Program-made: the position numbers and the translations under genes | The notes under the pieces: generated by a model | Database searches by the model: none | Told to the model about the DNA's origin: nothing | The model's input: only the letters and a program-made list of their open reading frames with translations | NCBI RefSeq assembly: GCF_013359595.1 | Contig: NZ_JABFMP010000029.1 | Location: 28,909-92,908 of the forward strand | Source: Pseudomonas sp. C1C7 | GTDB taxonomy: Bacteria > Pseudomonadota > Gammaproteobacteria > Pseudomonadales > Pseudomonadaceae | Length of the DNA: 64,000 bases | Direction: 5' to 3' | Shown: positions 35,043-43,160 of the stretch, piece by piece | Position numbering within the stretch: the first letter of the stretch is position 1 | Layout of the letters: each line of letters opens with the position of its first letter

Positions 35043-36362
35043 TCAAACACCAGTCTTGTTCAAAGATTTGCGATTGACGCGAGCGCGCAGGGCCAGGGCC
35101 GCGAAGGTCCCGATCAGGCCGACGCTGGCGATGTAGCCGAAGTAGAGTTTGTAACCGACAGCACCGGGGTACTGTTCGGTGAGGTAGCCATTGATCAGCG
35201 GGATAAAGGTGTCCGGCAGGTAACCCACCACCGAAACGATGCCGATGGCGAGGCCCGTGATGCGCAGCGGAATGTCGCAGGTATCGAGGATCGCCCAGTA
35301 CAGGCCGCGAATCGCATAGGTCATCAGGCCGATGAAGATCACCGTGGCGATCAACAGGCCCATGCTGCCTAGCGCCGGGAACACGATCAGGCCGACCATC
35401 GCCAGGGTCGCGAGGAACAGCGCGACCACCAGCACCGAAATGTTCGAGAACTTGTCACCCAGCCAGCCGCCACCGATGCCGCCGATAGGACGCATCCACA
35501 GCTTGATGGTGGTGATGGTGCCGGCCATGACCGCGGTCATGCCGCCGCCCTGCAGGTAATCGGAGAAGCTGTAGGTGGCCCAGAAGATGTGATAGCCGCA
35601 GAACACGATGGCGGTGACCAGCCACAGCTCGGGGATTTTCACCAGGGTCGCGAGGTCGGCCAACAGGTTGAATTTGCCCTTCTCCACCTGCGCGGTGGCT
35701 TCCATCGACTTGGGGTCCTTGATCAGCACCAGCACGCAGCCGATGGCGATACAGGTGAAGGCGTACATGTACACCACATGCCGGAAGCCTTCGGCGGTCG
35801 ACTCGCCCCGGGTTTCGGTGGCGTAGGCGAACAGTGCCAGGGCGACGGTGGCCAACAGCGCTTCAACCAGACCGCGACCACCGTCGAGGATGCCGAAGAA
35901 CCGGCCCTGCTCGGAATGATGGGCGATCATCTTCACCCGCTTGAGCACCGAGGCCCAGAAGGTCAGGCCGGTGGTCAGGCCCCAGCAACCGAAGATGATC
36001 ATCAGGCTGGTCATCGACGGCGCGGTGGAGTACCACAGGCCCAGGGCGCCGGTGGCCACCAGCGAGAAGAAAATCAGGAAACGCGGAGCGATGCGGTCGG
36101 CCAGCCAGCCGCTCGGCAGATAGGACAACAGGAAGATAGTGCCCAGCATCGAGTACAGATAACCCAGCTCGCTGTGGTTGATCTGGAACACTTCGAGCAT
36201 GGTGGTCTGGTAGACCTGGCGCAGATAGAGAATCGGGTAGATCGCACCGGCGGCCAGTACCAGCAACATCAGCTGGAAATAGCGACTGCCCTTGTCACTC
36301 TGGCTTTGTGAACCTGCGTTGGAACCCTGAACAGCGGCAGCAGAAGTTGCTTGCTTGGACAT
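35043..36362 (-). CDS. MFS transporter (OPA/YihN-like)
   Basis: A 439-residue 12-helix transporter with a Gln/Ser-rich N-terminal tail. ILYLRQVYQTTMLEVFQ precedes helix 2. Domain halves with SGWLADRIAPRFLI and GGWLGDKFSN loops are conserved. The closest pattern is the YihN/organophosphate group of sugar or sugar-phosphate porters. Coupled to the downstream enolase-superfamily gene, so it likely imports that enzyme's substrate or its precursor. Ribosome site AGAGG; a GC-rich hairpin sits just upstream. Confidence 0.88.
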   Translation of the reverse strand: MSKQATSAAAVQGSNAGSQSQSDKGSRYFQLMLLVLAAGAIYPILYLRQVYQTTMLEVFQINHSELGYLYSMLGTIFLLSYLPSGWLADRIAPRFLIFFSLVATGALGLWYSTAPSMTSLMIIFGCWGLTTGLTFWASVLKRVKMIAHHSEQGRFFGILDGGRGLVEALLATVALALFAYATETRGESTAEGFRHVVYMYAFTCIAIGCVLVLIKDPKSMEATAQVEKGKFNLLADLATLVKIPELWLVTAIVFCGYHIFWATYSFSDYLQGGGMTAVMAGTITTIKLWMRPIGGIGGGWLGDKFSNISVLVVALFLATLAMVGLIVFPALGSMGLLIATVIFIGLMTYAIRGLYWAILDTCDIPLRITGLAIGIVSVVGYLPDTFIPLINGYLTEQYPGAVGYKLYFGYIASVGLIGTFAALALRARVNRKSLNKTGV

Positions 36363-36376
36363 TGAGTAGACCTCTG

Positions 36377-36396
36377 GCGCCCGGTGTGCCGGGCGC
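36377..36396 (-). promoter_or_regulatory. Intercistronic hairpin just upstream of the MFS ribosome site
   Basis: GCGCCCGG and CCGGGCGC arms around a four-base loop, 15 bases before the MFS start. No T run follows on the minus strand. It may stabilise the downstream mRNA or limit translation. Confidence 0.45.
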
Positions 36397-36420
36397 TCTG
36401 ATAATTGTTGTTATAGGTGC

Positions 36421-36514
36421 AGCGGCAAGCGGCAAGCTACAAGCTACAAGCCGCAAGCTTGAAACGGTTCGCTTTGAACTTGCAGCCAGAAGCTAGAAGC
36501 TCGTAGCTGCTTCC
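36421..36514. repeat. AAGCTACAAGC-type tandem and inverted repeat
   Basis: Short units (GGCAAGC, TACAAGC, CGCAAGC) in tandem at the left, followed by a partly complementary right arm (CCAGAAGCTAGAAGCTCGTA). This makes an imperfect long hairpin after the aldehyde dehydrogenase stop. A different family from the REPs. Confidence 0.6.
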
Positions 36515-36516
36515 AT

Positions 36517-37941
36517 TCAATACTTCATGACCACCAGACGGGTCTGGGTGAATTCGAGCATGCCGTGCTTGCCGTCATCGCCGCCCAGGCCCGAGCGTTT
36601 CCAGCCGGCGTGATAGCCCTGGTACGGGTCGGCCGGGGTGCGATTGACGTACAGCTCGCCGGCTTCGATGGCGTTGGCGACTTTCTGCGCGGTGCGGTAG
36701 TTCTCGGTGTAGAGCACCGACGACAGGCCGAACTGGTGATCGTTGGCCATGGCCAGGGCTTCGTCGATGTCGCGGTATTTGAGTACCGGCAGCACCGGGC
36801 CGAAGATTTCTTCCTGGATGATTTCCATGTCCTGGCGGCAGCCGCTGAGCAGGGTCGGCGGGTAGAAATGGCCGTTGCCTTCAGGGATGAAACCACCTGC
36901 TTCCAGTACAGCACCGTCGGCGATGGCGCGCTCGACCATGGCATGGATGTTCTTCTGCGAGCTGGCGTTGACCAGCGGGCCCATCAGGCTGGCGTCAGTG
37001 GCGCGGTCGCCGAATTTCACGGCGCCGATTTTCGCTTTCAGCAGGCCGAGGAATTTGTCGTAGACGCTTTCCTGGACGTAGACCCGCTCCACCGCCGTGC
37101 ACAGCTGGCCGCAGTGAGTGGTCTTGGAACCGACGATGGCCGTGGCGGCGGCTTCGAGGTCGGCATCGGCCTCGATGATCGCCGGGGTCTTGCCGCCCAG
37201 TTCCAGGGACGGCTTGGCGATGTTGGCCTTGCAGTAGTCGAGCACGATGCGCCCGGCGTTGACGCTGCCGGTCAGGGTGATCAGACCGACGGCCTTGTGG
37301 GTGCAGACGGCAGCGGCCGTGGCGTGGTCCATGGTCAGGATGTTCACCACGCCGGCCGGCAGACCGGATTGCTGCACGGCCTTGGCGATTTCGAAGGCCG
37401 AGGTCGGGGTGTTGTTGCTTGGGCGAACAACCACGGTGTTCCCGGCAATCAGCGCCGGGGCGATTTTGCGCAGCAGGGTGTAGACCGGGTAGTTGAACGG
37501 GATCAGGCAGGCGACTACGCCAATCGGCTCGCGGTGCAGGAACAGGTTTTCGTTCGGCGAATCGCTCGGGATGATCTCGCCTTCGATACGGCGTGCCCAT
37601 TCGGCGTGATAACGGGTGATCTGCGCCGCATAGCGGGCTTCGTTGCTGGCGTCGCTGACGCTCTTGCCGGACTCGGCGGCCAGGGCCTGGCCGATGTCTT
37701 CGGCGCGGGCTTGCAGGGCATCGGCGAACGCGCGCAGGTGCTCGGCGCGTTCGATGCTGGTGAGCTTGCCCCAGGTTTTCTGCGCCTTCGCGGCGGCTTC
37801 GACCGCAGCGGTGGCTTCATCGGCGGTGGCGGCGCAGACGTGGCCCAGCAGCGCCTCGGTGGCCGGGTTGTAGACGGCAATCAGCGCGGCGCTGGCCGGC
37901 TCGATAAATTGCCCGTTAACAAAGTTTCGCTCGAGTCGCAT
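36517..37941 (-). CDS. NAD(P)-dependent aldehyde dehydrogenase (AldA-like)
   Basis: A 474-residue ALDH: N150 (oxyanion, in PFNYP), E247 in the LELGGK motif, and catalytic C281 in HCGQLCTAVE. FGPVLPV near the C terminus is the usual EEIFGPVLPV block. Similar to lactaldehyde/glycolaldehyde dehydrogenases. Would oxidise the aldehyde made by the GMC enzyme in the same island. First gene of the leftward MFS/enolase/GMC run; 154 bases to the MFS gene carry a repeat and a hairpin. Confidence 0.9.
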   Translation of the reverse strand: MRLERNFVNGQFIEPASAALIAVYNPATEALLGHVCAATADEATAAVEAAAKAQKTWGKLTSIERAEHLRAFADALQARAEDIGQALAAESGKSVSDASNEARYAAQITRYHAEWARRIEGEIIPSDSPNENLFLHREPIGVVACLIPFNYPVYTLLRKIAPALIAGNTVVVRPSNNTPTSAFEIAKAVQQSGLPAGVVNILTMDHATAAAVCTHKAVGLITLTGSVNAGRIVLDYCKANIAKPSLELGGKTPAIIEADADLEAAATAIVGSKTTHCGQLCTAVERVYVQESVYDKFLGLLKAKIGAVKFGDRATDASLMGPLVNASSQKNIHAMVERAIADGAVLEAGGFIPEGNGHFYPPTLLSGCRQDMEIIQEEIFGPVLPVLKYRDIDEALAMANDHQFGLSSVLYTENYRTAQKVANAIEAGELYVNRTPADPYQGYHAGWKRSGLGGDDGKHGMLEFTQTRLVVMKY

Positions 37942-38063
37942 GTGAATCGCCCATCGTTGTTTTTGTCCAGTCGGGGCAGTCTTGGCATTCGGGCTGGATT
38001 GAACAAACGATTTATTGAGCGATGTAACATTCTAAAAACGCAGGTTACCCGCATTGACCACTA

Positions 38064-38101
38064 TCCCCCGTGGGAGCGGGCTTGCTCGCTCCCACGGGGG
38101 A
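38064..38101. repeat. Minimal REP family B hairpin
   Basis: 15-bp perfect stem (TCCCCCGTGGGAGCG and its complement), 8-base loop, between the ALDH and LysR genes. A collapsed form, as at 27606. Confidence 0.85.
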
Positions 38102-38111
38102 TTTGCGTTGT

Positions 38112-39044
38112 TCAGGAGGCTGCGGTTGAAGGCTCGAGCTGCCTCTGCGCCAACCAGATCTCCTCCTGCAACCACTGGCTGAACACCTGCAACTGCGGCA
38201 TCTCGGTCTGCTCCGGCCGGGTCACCAGCCAGTAGGACTGATGCCCGTCGACATGCACGTTCAGCACCTGGGTCAGCTGCCCGCTGGCCAGTTCCGGGGC
38301 GACCATGTGCCAGTCGGCGATGGTGATGCCCAGTCCATCGATGGCCGCCTGGATCGCCAGGTCCAACAGATCGAATTCATAGCCGCCCTGGGTATCGACG
38401 CCACTGATACGCGCCGCGTCCAGCCAGTGTTTCCAGGTCAGGTAACGCTGATCCTCCCGGGCCAGCACATGCAGCAGCGTCAGGCGATTGAGGTCGATGC
38501 CCTCCTCGCTCCACTCCCGCGCATACAGCGACGGCGCGCACGCCGCAATGTGCCGCTCCTGAAACAGCAGGGAACTGTCCAGGCCATCCCACTCGCCGTT
38601 GCCGAAACGGATCGCGCAATCCAGGGTGCCGGTCTCCGCGAGACTGTCCTGCAGGCGCGTGGTGATGCTCAGTTCCAGGTCCGGATGCTGCTCGCGCAGA
38701 CGCCCCAGCCGCGGCATCAGCCAGCGACTGGTAAAGGTCGGCGGCGCATTGACGTGCAGGCGGTTGGCATGGCTTTTCTGCTGGATGCTGCGCACCGTCA
38801 GTTCGATCTTGTCGAAGGACTGGTGCAGCGCCCGCAGCAACACCCGGCCGGCGGCGGTCAGCTCCAGGTGATGATGGCGACGCACCAGCAGGCTCTCGTC
38901 CAGTTGTTCCTCCAACTGCCGCACCTGTCGGCTGACTGCGCTCTGGGTCACGTTCAACAACTCCGCGGCGCGGGTGAAACTGCCCGTGCTACCGGCCACT
39001 TCAAAGGCTTTGAGCGCGTTCAGGCCGGGCATTTTGCGTTTCAT
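38112..39044 (-). CDS. LysR-family regulator (GcvA-like)
   Basis: A 310-residue LTTR: LNALKAFEVAGSTGSFTRAA, helix-turn-helix LNVTQSAVSRQVRQLEEQL, and the GcvA-type LHVNAPPTFTSRWLMPRL effector-domain start. Divergent from the porin gene and next to the ALDH gene, so it is the probable controller of the 32-40 kb island. Start MKRKMPG chosen over an upstream frame lacking a ribosome site. Confidence 0.9.
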   Translation of the reverse strand: MKRKMPGLNALKAFEVAGSTGSFTRAAELLNVTQSAVSRQVRQLEEQLDESLLVRRHHHLELTAAGRVLLRALHQSFDKIELTVRSIQQKSHANRLHVNAPPTFTSRWLMPRLGRLREQHPDLELSITTRLQDSLAETGTLDCAIRFGNGEWDGLDSSLLFQERHIAACAPSLYAREWSEEGIDLNRLTLLHVLAREDQRYLTWKHWLDAARISGVDTQGGYEFDLLDLAIQAAIDGLGITIADWHMVAPELASGQLTQVLNVHVDGHQSYWLVTRPEQTEMPQLQVFSQWLQEEIWLAQRQLEPSTAAS

Positions 39045-39204
39045 GGAAAACTCTCGAAGACAGATGACAGTGGCCAAGCGTACTGGATTTTCCCAGTAAC
39101 ATGCATCCGAGGAAGGTTTACCCGGATTTTTAATCGTTTGTTCATCGCAGCGCGGATCGCAAGACTTACGGGCATCTCACATAAAAATAACCGAGAGCTG
39201 CCAC

Positions 39205-40383
39205 ATGCCCTTCCCCGCTCCACTGCGTCTATGCCCTTTGTATCTCGCTCTACTCTGCACCTTTGCCGCCCCGGCCATGGCCGTCCAGGTCACCGACAAC
39301 CTCGATCTGGGCGGTGCCATTCGCGCACGCTGGGATTACGACCCGGATCGCGACATTCAGAACTTTGGCCTGGACACCGTTTACCTCAGCGCCAAATACA
39401 ACTCCGACACCTGGATCGGTGAAGCCCAGTACCGTTTTTACGGCCGCTCCTATCCTTATCGTTACACGAAAAATTACGGCGACATCCAGTTCGCCAAGCT
39501 GGCGTGGCTGGGTTACAAGTTCAACCCCGACCAGCAGGTGCAAGTGGGCCTGAACAACGTGCCATTCGGTCTGCAGCCGTACTTCGGCAGCACCTTTTAC
39601 GAAACCCTGGGCAACGTCATCGGCCTTGAAGATGTACAACAGGTCGGCGCCAAGTACATCCAGCAAAGTGGCGACTGGAACATTCAAGCCGGCTATTACC
39701 TGCGCCCGGCCTGGCAAGGCAAGGGCACCAGCAACGGCGTGACCTTTTCCAGCGTGGTGTCGCAAGCCGACAGCTATGTGACCGATGGTAGCGATAACCA
39801 GGAACGCAACACCCTGGCCCTGCGCGTCGCCAAAGCGCTGGACCTGGGGCCATGGAAATCCGAAGTCGGCGTGTCCGCCCTGACCTCGACCCTGGAAAAC
39901 CGCGATACCAACGACGACGGCCGACGCAATGTGGTGGGTGTGCACTACCTGGGCAAGAACGGACCGTGGGGCGTGCAGTTGCAGGCAGCGCGTCAGCAAA
40001 TGTCGCCGCGCAACCCCGGCACCGACGAAGTGGTGACCTTCGGCGGTTACGACGGTACGTACAACGTCGCCAGTCGCGGCAACCTGTACGTCGCGGACCT
40101 GAGCTACGACGTGGCCGGCAAATACCTGTTCGACCAGATCAGCGGGGCGAAGCTCTACGCCAACTACAGCGCATTCGACAAATCGGCCAGCGGCTTTGAG
40201 ACCTCTGAACGGTTGATCCTCGGTTCGTCGTTCGCGCTGAGCAAACTGTGGGTGGCCACCGAATGGCTGATCGGCAGGAACGATCCGTACATTGGCGGCA
40301 GCAGCTACACCCAGAGCCTGGCGGCTGGCGGGACGGATCACTGGGAGAGTCAGGTGTATGTGAACATCGGTTACTACTTCTGA
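39205..40383 (+). CDS. Outer-membrane porin, beta-barrel
   Basis: A 392-residue outer-membrane protein with a signal peptide (1-26, cleavage near AMA-VQV) and strands of alternating aromatic/polar residues from IRARWDYD onward. It ends in VYVNIGYYF, with the C-terminal Phe needed for assembly. Not an OprD by pattern; more like phosphate-selective or sugar porins of the DcaP/OprB kind. Its place next to the acid-sugar-like island suggests entry of that substrate. The signal peptide is followed by the family's NLDLGGAIRARW pattern. Confidence 0.85.
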   Translation: MPFPAPLRLCPLYLALLCTFAAPAMAVQVTDNLDLGGAIRARWDYDPDRDIQNFGLDTVYLSAKYNSDTWIGEAQYRFYGRSYPYRYTKNYGDIQFAKLAWLGYKFNPDQQVQVGLNNVPFGLQPYFGSTFYETLGNVIGLEDVQQVGAKYIQQSGDWNIQAGYYLRPAWQGKGTSNGVTFSSVVSQADSYVTDGSDNQERNTLALRVAKALDLGPWKSEVGVSALTSTLENRDTNDDGRRNVVGVHYLGKNGPWGVQLQAARQQMSPRNPGTDEVVTFGGYDGTYNVASRGNLYVADLSYDVAGKYLFDQISGAKLYANYSAFDKSASGFETSERLILGSSFALSKLWVATEWLIGRNDPYIGGSSYTQSLAAGGTDHWESQVYVNIGYYF

Positions 40384-40394
40384 CCGACACTCCC

Positions 40395-40475
40395 CTGCAG
40401 GAGCTGTCGAGTGCAACGAGGCTGCGATCTTTCAAGGCAAGATCAAAAGATCGCAGCCTGCGGCAGCTCCTACAG
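40395..40475. repeat. REP family A inverted pair
   Basis: GGAGCTGTCGAGTGCAACGA variant on the left, standard GCAGCCTGCGGCAGCTCCTA on the right. Confidence 0.85.
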
Positions 40476-40500
40476 GTCTGCGGTGTTTTTGCCGACGCCA

Positions 40501-40565
40501 TCGCGGGCAAGCCTCGCTCCTACGGTTCATCACCGAATCCTGCAGGAGCGAGGCTTGCCCGCGAA
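40501..40565. repeat. REP family B inverted pair
   Basis: CGCGGGCAAGCCTCGCTCCT and its complement, 25 bases after a family A pair. Both families are present side by side here and again at 61.6 kb. Confidence 0.85.
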
Positions 40566-40648
40566 GGCGTTGGCACAAACAACACTTGCATCGGCCCGTA
40601 GCCAATAGTCAGATAGGCACCACAACACAAAAACATCGAGCCCCTTCC

Positions 40649-41524
40649 ATGCGTCAACTGCCCTCGCTCAACATGCTGCGCGTCTTCGAAGAGGTCGCGC
40701 GGCATCGCAGTTTCAGCCAGGCGGCCGTGGGACTGAACGTCACCCAGGGCGCCGTCAGCCGGCAGATCAAGCAACTGGAAGATTACCTGGGCGTCGCGCT
40801 GTTCATCCGTACGCCCCAGGGTCTGACCCTGACCGAAACCGGTATCGCCCTCTCCCCTCATCTGAGCGACGCCTTCGACCATATCGAACGTGCCCTGCAA
40901 GCGGTGCGTGTGCCCAATCTGCGCCAGCGCCTGCGCATCGTCGCGCCGCCGACCTGGGGCACGCGCTGGCTGTCGGCGCATCTGCGCGCCTTCGTCCAGC
41001 GCTACCCCGATATCAGCCTGAGCGTGACCAATCAGATGGGGCACGAAAGCCTCGCGGAAATCGACTGCCACATCCGCTTCGGCCTGGAAGCGGCGCATCA
41101 TTGCCACAGTCAATTGCTGGTGATGGAGCGGCATATCGCGGTCGCCAGCCCCGAGCTGTTCAACGGCGACCTGCCGCCGGACCTGCGACGGTTTCCCCTG
41201 CTGCACATCCTGCACGACGGCAAGCGCCTGAAGGTCTGGGAGAACTGGCTGGCGGCCATGGGCCGGGATGACGTCGAGGCCGGGCAAGGGCTGGAATTCA
41301 GCACCCTGGACCAGGTGATCCACACGGCTCTGGCCGGTGGCGGCCTGGCGGTGATCGACCGGCAGATGATCGAAAAGGAACTGGCCAACGGCAGCCTGCT
41401 GCCCATCACCCCGGTGGAGGTGATCGGGCCCTATGGCTATTGGCTGGATGTGGCGAATGACAAGCGGGGGTTGTCGAAGGTGCGGTTGTTTACTGATTGG
41501 TTGAGTGTGGTCAGTAATCCCTGA
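40649..41524 (+). CDS. LysR-family regulator (GcvA-like)
   Basis: A 291-residue LTTR: LNMLRVFEEVARHRSFSQAA, VTQGAVSRQIKQLEDYLG, and RLRIVAPPTWGTRWL at the effector domain. Convergent with, and the nearest regulator to, the MFS-ALDH-AKR-Fae run on the other strand. Start MRQLPSL follows a spacer with no strong ribosome site; upstream frame extension is REP-derived. Target inferred from position only. Confidence 0.88.
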   Translation: MRQLPSLNMLRVFEEVARHRSFSQAAVGLNVTQGAVSRQIKQLEDYLGVALFIRTPQGLTLTETGIALSPHLSDAFDHIERALQAVRVPNLRQRLRIVAPPTWGTRWLSAHLRAFVQRYPDISLSVTNQMGHESLAEIDCHIRFGLEAAHHCHSQLLVMERHIAVASPELFNGDLPPDLRRFPLLHILHDGKRLKVWENWLAAMGRDDVEAGQGLEFSTLDQVIHTALAGGGLAVIDRQMIEKELANGSLLPITPVEVIGPYGYWLDVANDKRGLSKVRLFTDWLSVVSNP

Positions 41525-41555
41525 CACACCACCACTCTCTGGTACACCACTATCC

Positions 41556-41655
41556 CCTGTGGGAGCGGCGGTGCGACGATTCGACTTGCTCGCGAAGGCG
41601 TCGTGTCAGCTGCATTGATGTCGACTGACACACCGCTTTCGCGAGCAAGCCCGCA
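41556..41655. repeat. REP family B, variant with inserted segment
   Basis: The left arm reads GTGGGAGCGGCGGTGCGACG before TTCGACTTGCTCGCG; a bare arm CGCGAGCAAGCCCGCAC closes the pair. The same inserted GGCGGTGCGACGATTC sequence recurs in inverse orientation at 43110. Confidence 0.8.
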
Positions 41656-41676
41656 CATTTGGATCCATGCAGTCCT

Positions 41677-43041
41677 TCAGATTGATGCAGCCGCTTTAGC
41701 CGACACCGCCGAACCACTCTCCACCGGACTCTGCGCCTTGCACGCCTGGCTCAGGGTCAGCGACTTGGTCTCCGGCGCCCAGGCCCAGGACAGCAGCGCA
41801 CCGATCGCCAGGATCGCGGCGAGGATGCCCATGGTCGGGCTCAGGCCGATGCCCGCCACGCTCACCGGCAACAGGAAGGTACTGATCGCCGAACCCAGGC
41901 GGCTCACCGCCGTGGCAAGACCAATGCCGCTGGCGCGCACTTCGGTCGGGAAGCTTTCGGCCGGGAACACGCCCACCAGGTTACTCACCGCCGACAGCAC
42001 CAGGGTGAACAGGCCGAACACCAATACCATCAAGGTCGCCGTGCTGCTCGGCAACACCGCCAGCAGGAACAACGCGATCGCCAGGATGATGAACGAGTTG
42101 ATCAGGAACCCACGACGGGTGAACTTGATGGTGCACCAGATGCCGATCAGCGCGCCGAGGATCAGCAGCATGTTGAGCATCAACTCGGTGCCGAAACCCT
42201 CGGCCAGACCCATCTTCTCCAGGATCGACGGCAGGAAGGTGTAGATGGCGAAGTACGGCATCACGATGCAGACGAAGAACAGGCAGTTGAACGCGGTGCG
42301 CTTGCGGTACTCGGGGCTGAACAGCACGGCGTAGCCGGAACGGGTTTCGGTGGAACGGGTTTCGTCCAGCTCGACGTGCTCACCCAGGAACTTCTTGACG
42401 ATGGCGCGGGCCTCGGCAACACGTCCCTGATTGACCAGCCAGCGCGGCGATTCCGGGGTGCCGATACGGGCAATCAGAATCAGCGCCGCCGGGATTGCCG
42501 ACGAAGCCAGCATCCAGCGCCAGGCATCGTCGCCCAGACTGAGCATGGCGGTGCCGACGAAGGTCGCGGCGACATAACCGAAGGTCCAGATCACGCTGAA
42601 GGAACCGAGCAACACGCCCCGGTGCTTCTTCGGCGCGAACTCGGCGAGCATGGCGTGGCCGACACTGAAGTCACCGCCCAGGCCGATGCCGATCAAGACC
42701 CGACAGAGGAACAGCGTCATCGCCGACTCGACGTAAAACTGCATCACCGAAGCGAGGGTGATCAGCACGAAGCTGACCAGGAAGATCTTCTGCCGGCCGA
42801 CCTTGTCGGAAATCCAGCCGAAGAACAGGCTGCCGAGGAACAGGCCGATCAGTGCCGAAGCGCCGATCAGGCCCTGCCAGAATGCATCGAGCTGCATCTG
42901 CGGGCTCAGCAGAGTGAAAGCGATACCGATCAGGCCCAGGATGTAGCCGTCGGTGAAGTGGGCGCCGAAGGTCAGGCCGGCGATTTTGATGTGGAAACGG
43001 CCGATGGGCAGGTCGTCGATTTTTACCGGTTGTACGGACAT
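41677..43041 (-). CDS. MFS transporter (aromatic-acid/metabolite:H+ symporter type)
   Basis: A 454-residue 12-helix carrier: FGAHFTDGYILGLIGIAF in helix 1, FFGWISDKVGRQKIFL in loop 2-3, CRVLIGIGLGGDFSVGHA in helix 4, and ESPRWLVNQGR after helix 6, all sugar-porter/AAHS signs. Start at MSVQPVK set by GGAG eight bases upstream. Last gene of the leftward Fae-AKR-ALDH-MFS run, separated from ALDH by 119 bases with a REP half. It should import that pathway's substrate. Confidence 0.9.
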   Translation of the reverse strand: MSVQPVKIDDLPIGRFHIKIAGLTFGAHFTDGYILGLIGIAFTLLSPQMQLDAFWQGLIGASALIGLFLGSLFFGWISDKVGRQKIFLVSFVLITLASVMQFYVESAMTLFLCRVLIGIGLGGDFSVGHAMLAEFAPKKHRGVLLGSFSVIWTFGYVAATFVGTAMLSLGDDAWRWMLASSAIPAALILIARIGTPESPRWLVNQGRVAEARAIVKKFLGEHVELDETRSTETRSGYAVLFSPEYRKRTAFNCLFFVCIVMPYFAIYTFLPSILEKMGLAEGFGTELMLNMLLILGALIGIWCTIKFTRRGFLINSFIILAIALFLLAVLPSSTATLMVLVFGLFTLVLSAVSNLVGVFPAESFPTEVRASGIGLATAVSRLGSAISTFLLPVSVAGIGLSPTMGILAAILAIGALLSWAWAPETKSLTLSQACKAQSPVESGSAVSAKAAASI

Positions 43042-43109
43042 GTAAGTCTCCAATTTTTGTTATTGACGGAGAAAAGAAACCGATAGCTGTTTGTGATGCT
43101 TTGATGCTG

Positions 43110-43146
43110 CCCCTGTGGAATCGTCGCACCGCCGCTCCCACAGGGG
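43110..43146. repeat. REP-variant hairpin between ALDH and MFS genes
   Basis: CCCCTGTGG and CCACAGGGG arms around AATCGTCGCACCGCCGCTC, the inverse of the insert seen at 41556. Confidence 0.75.
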
Positions 43147-43160
43147 ATGGGGGGTGAACC

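Noticed and set aside
36565..38235. 556-codon open frame opposite the aldehyde dehydrogenase gene, ending within the LysR gene.
   Set aside because: Shadow of the ALDH and of a REP element; no domain and no ribosome site.
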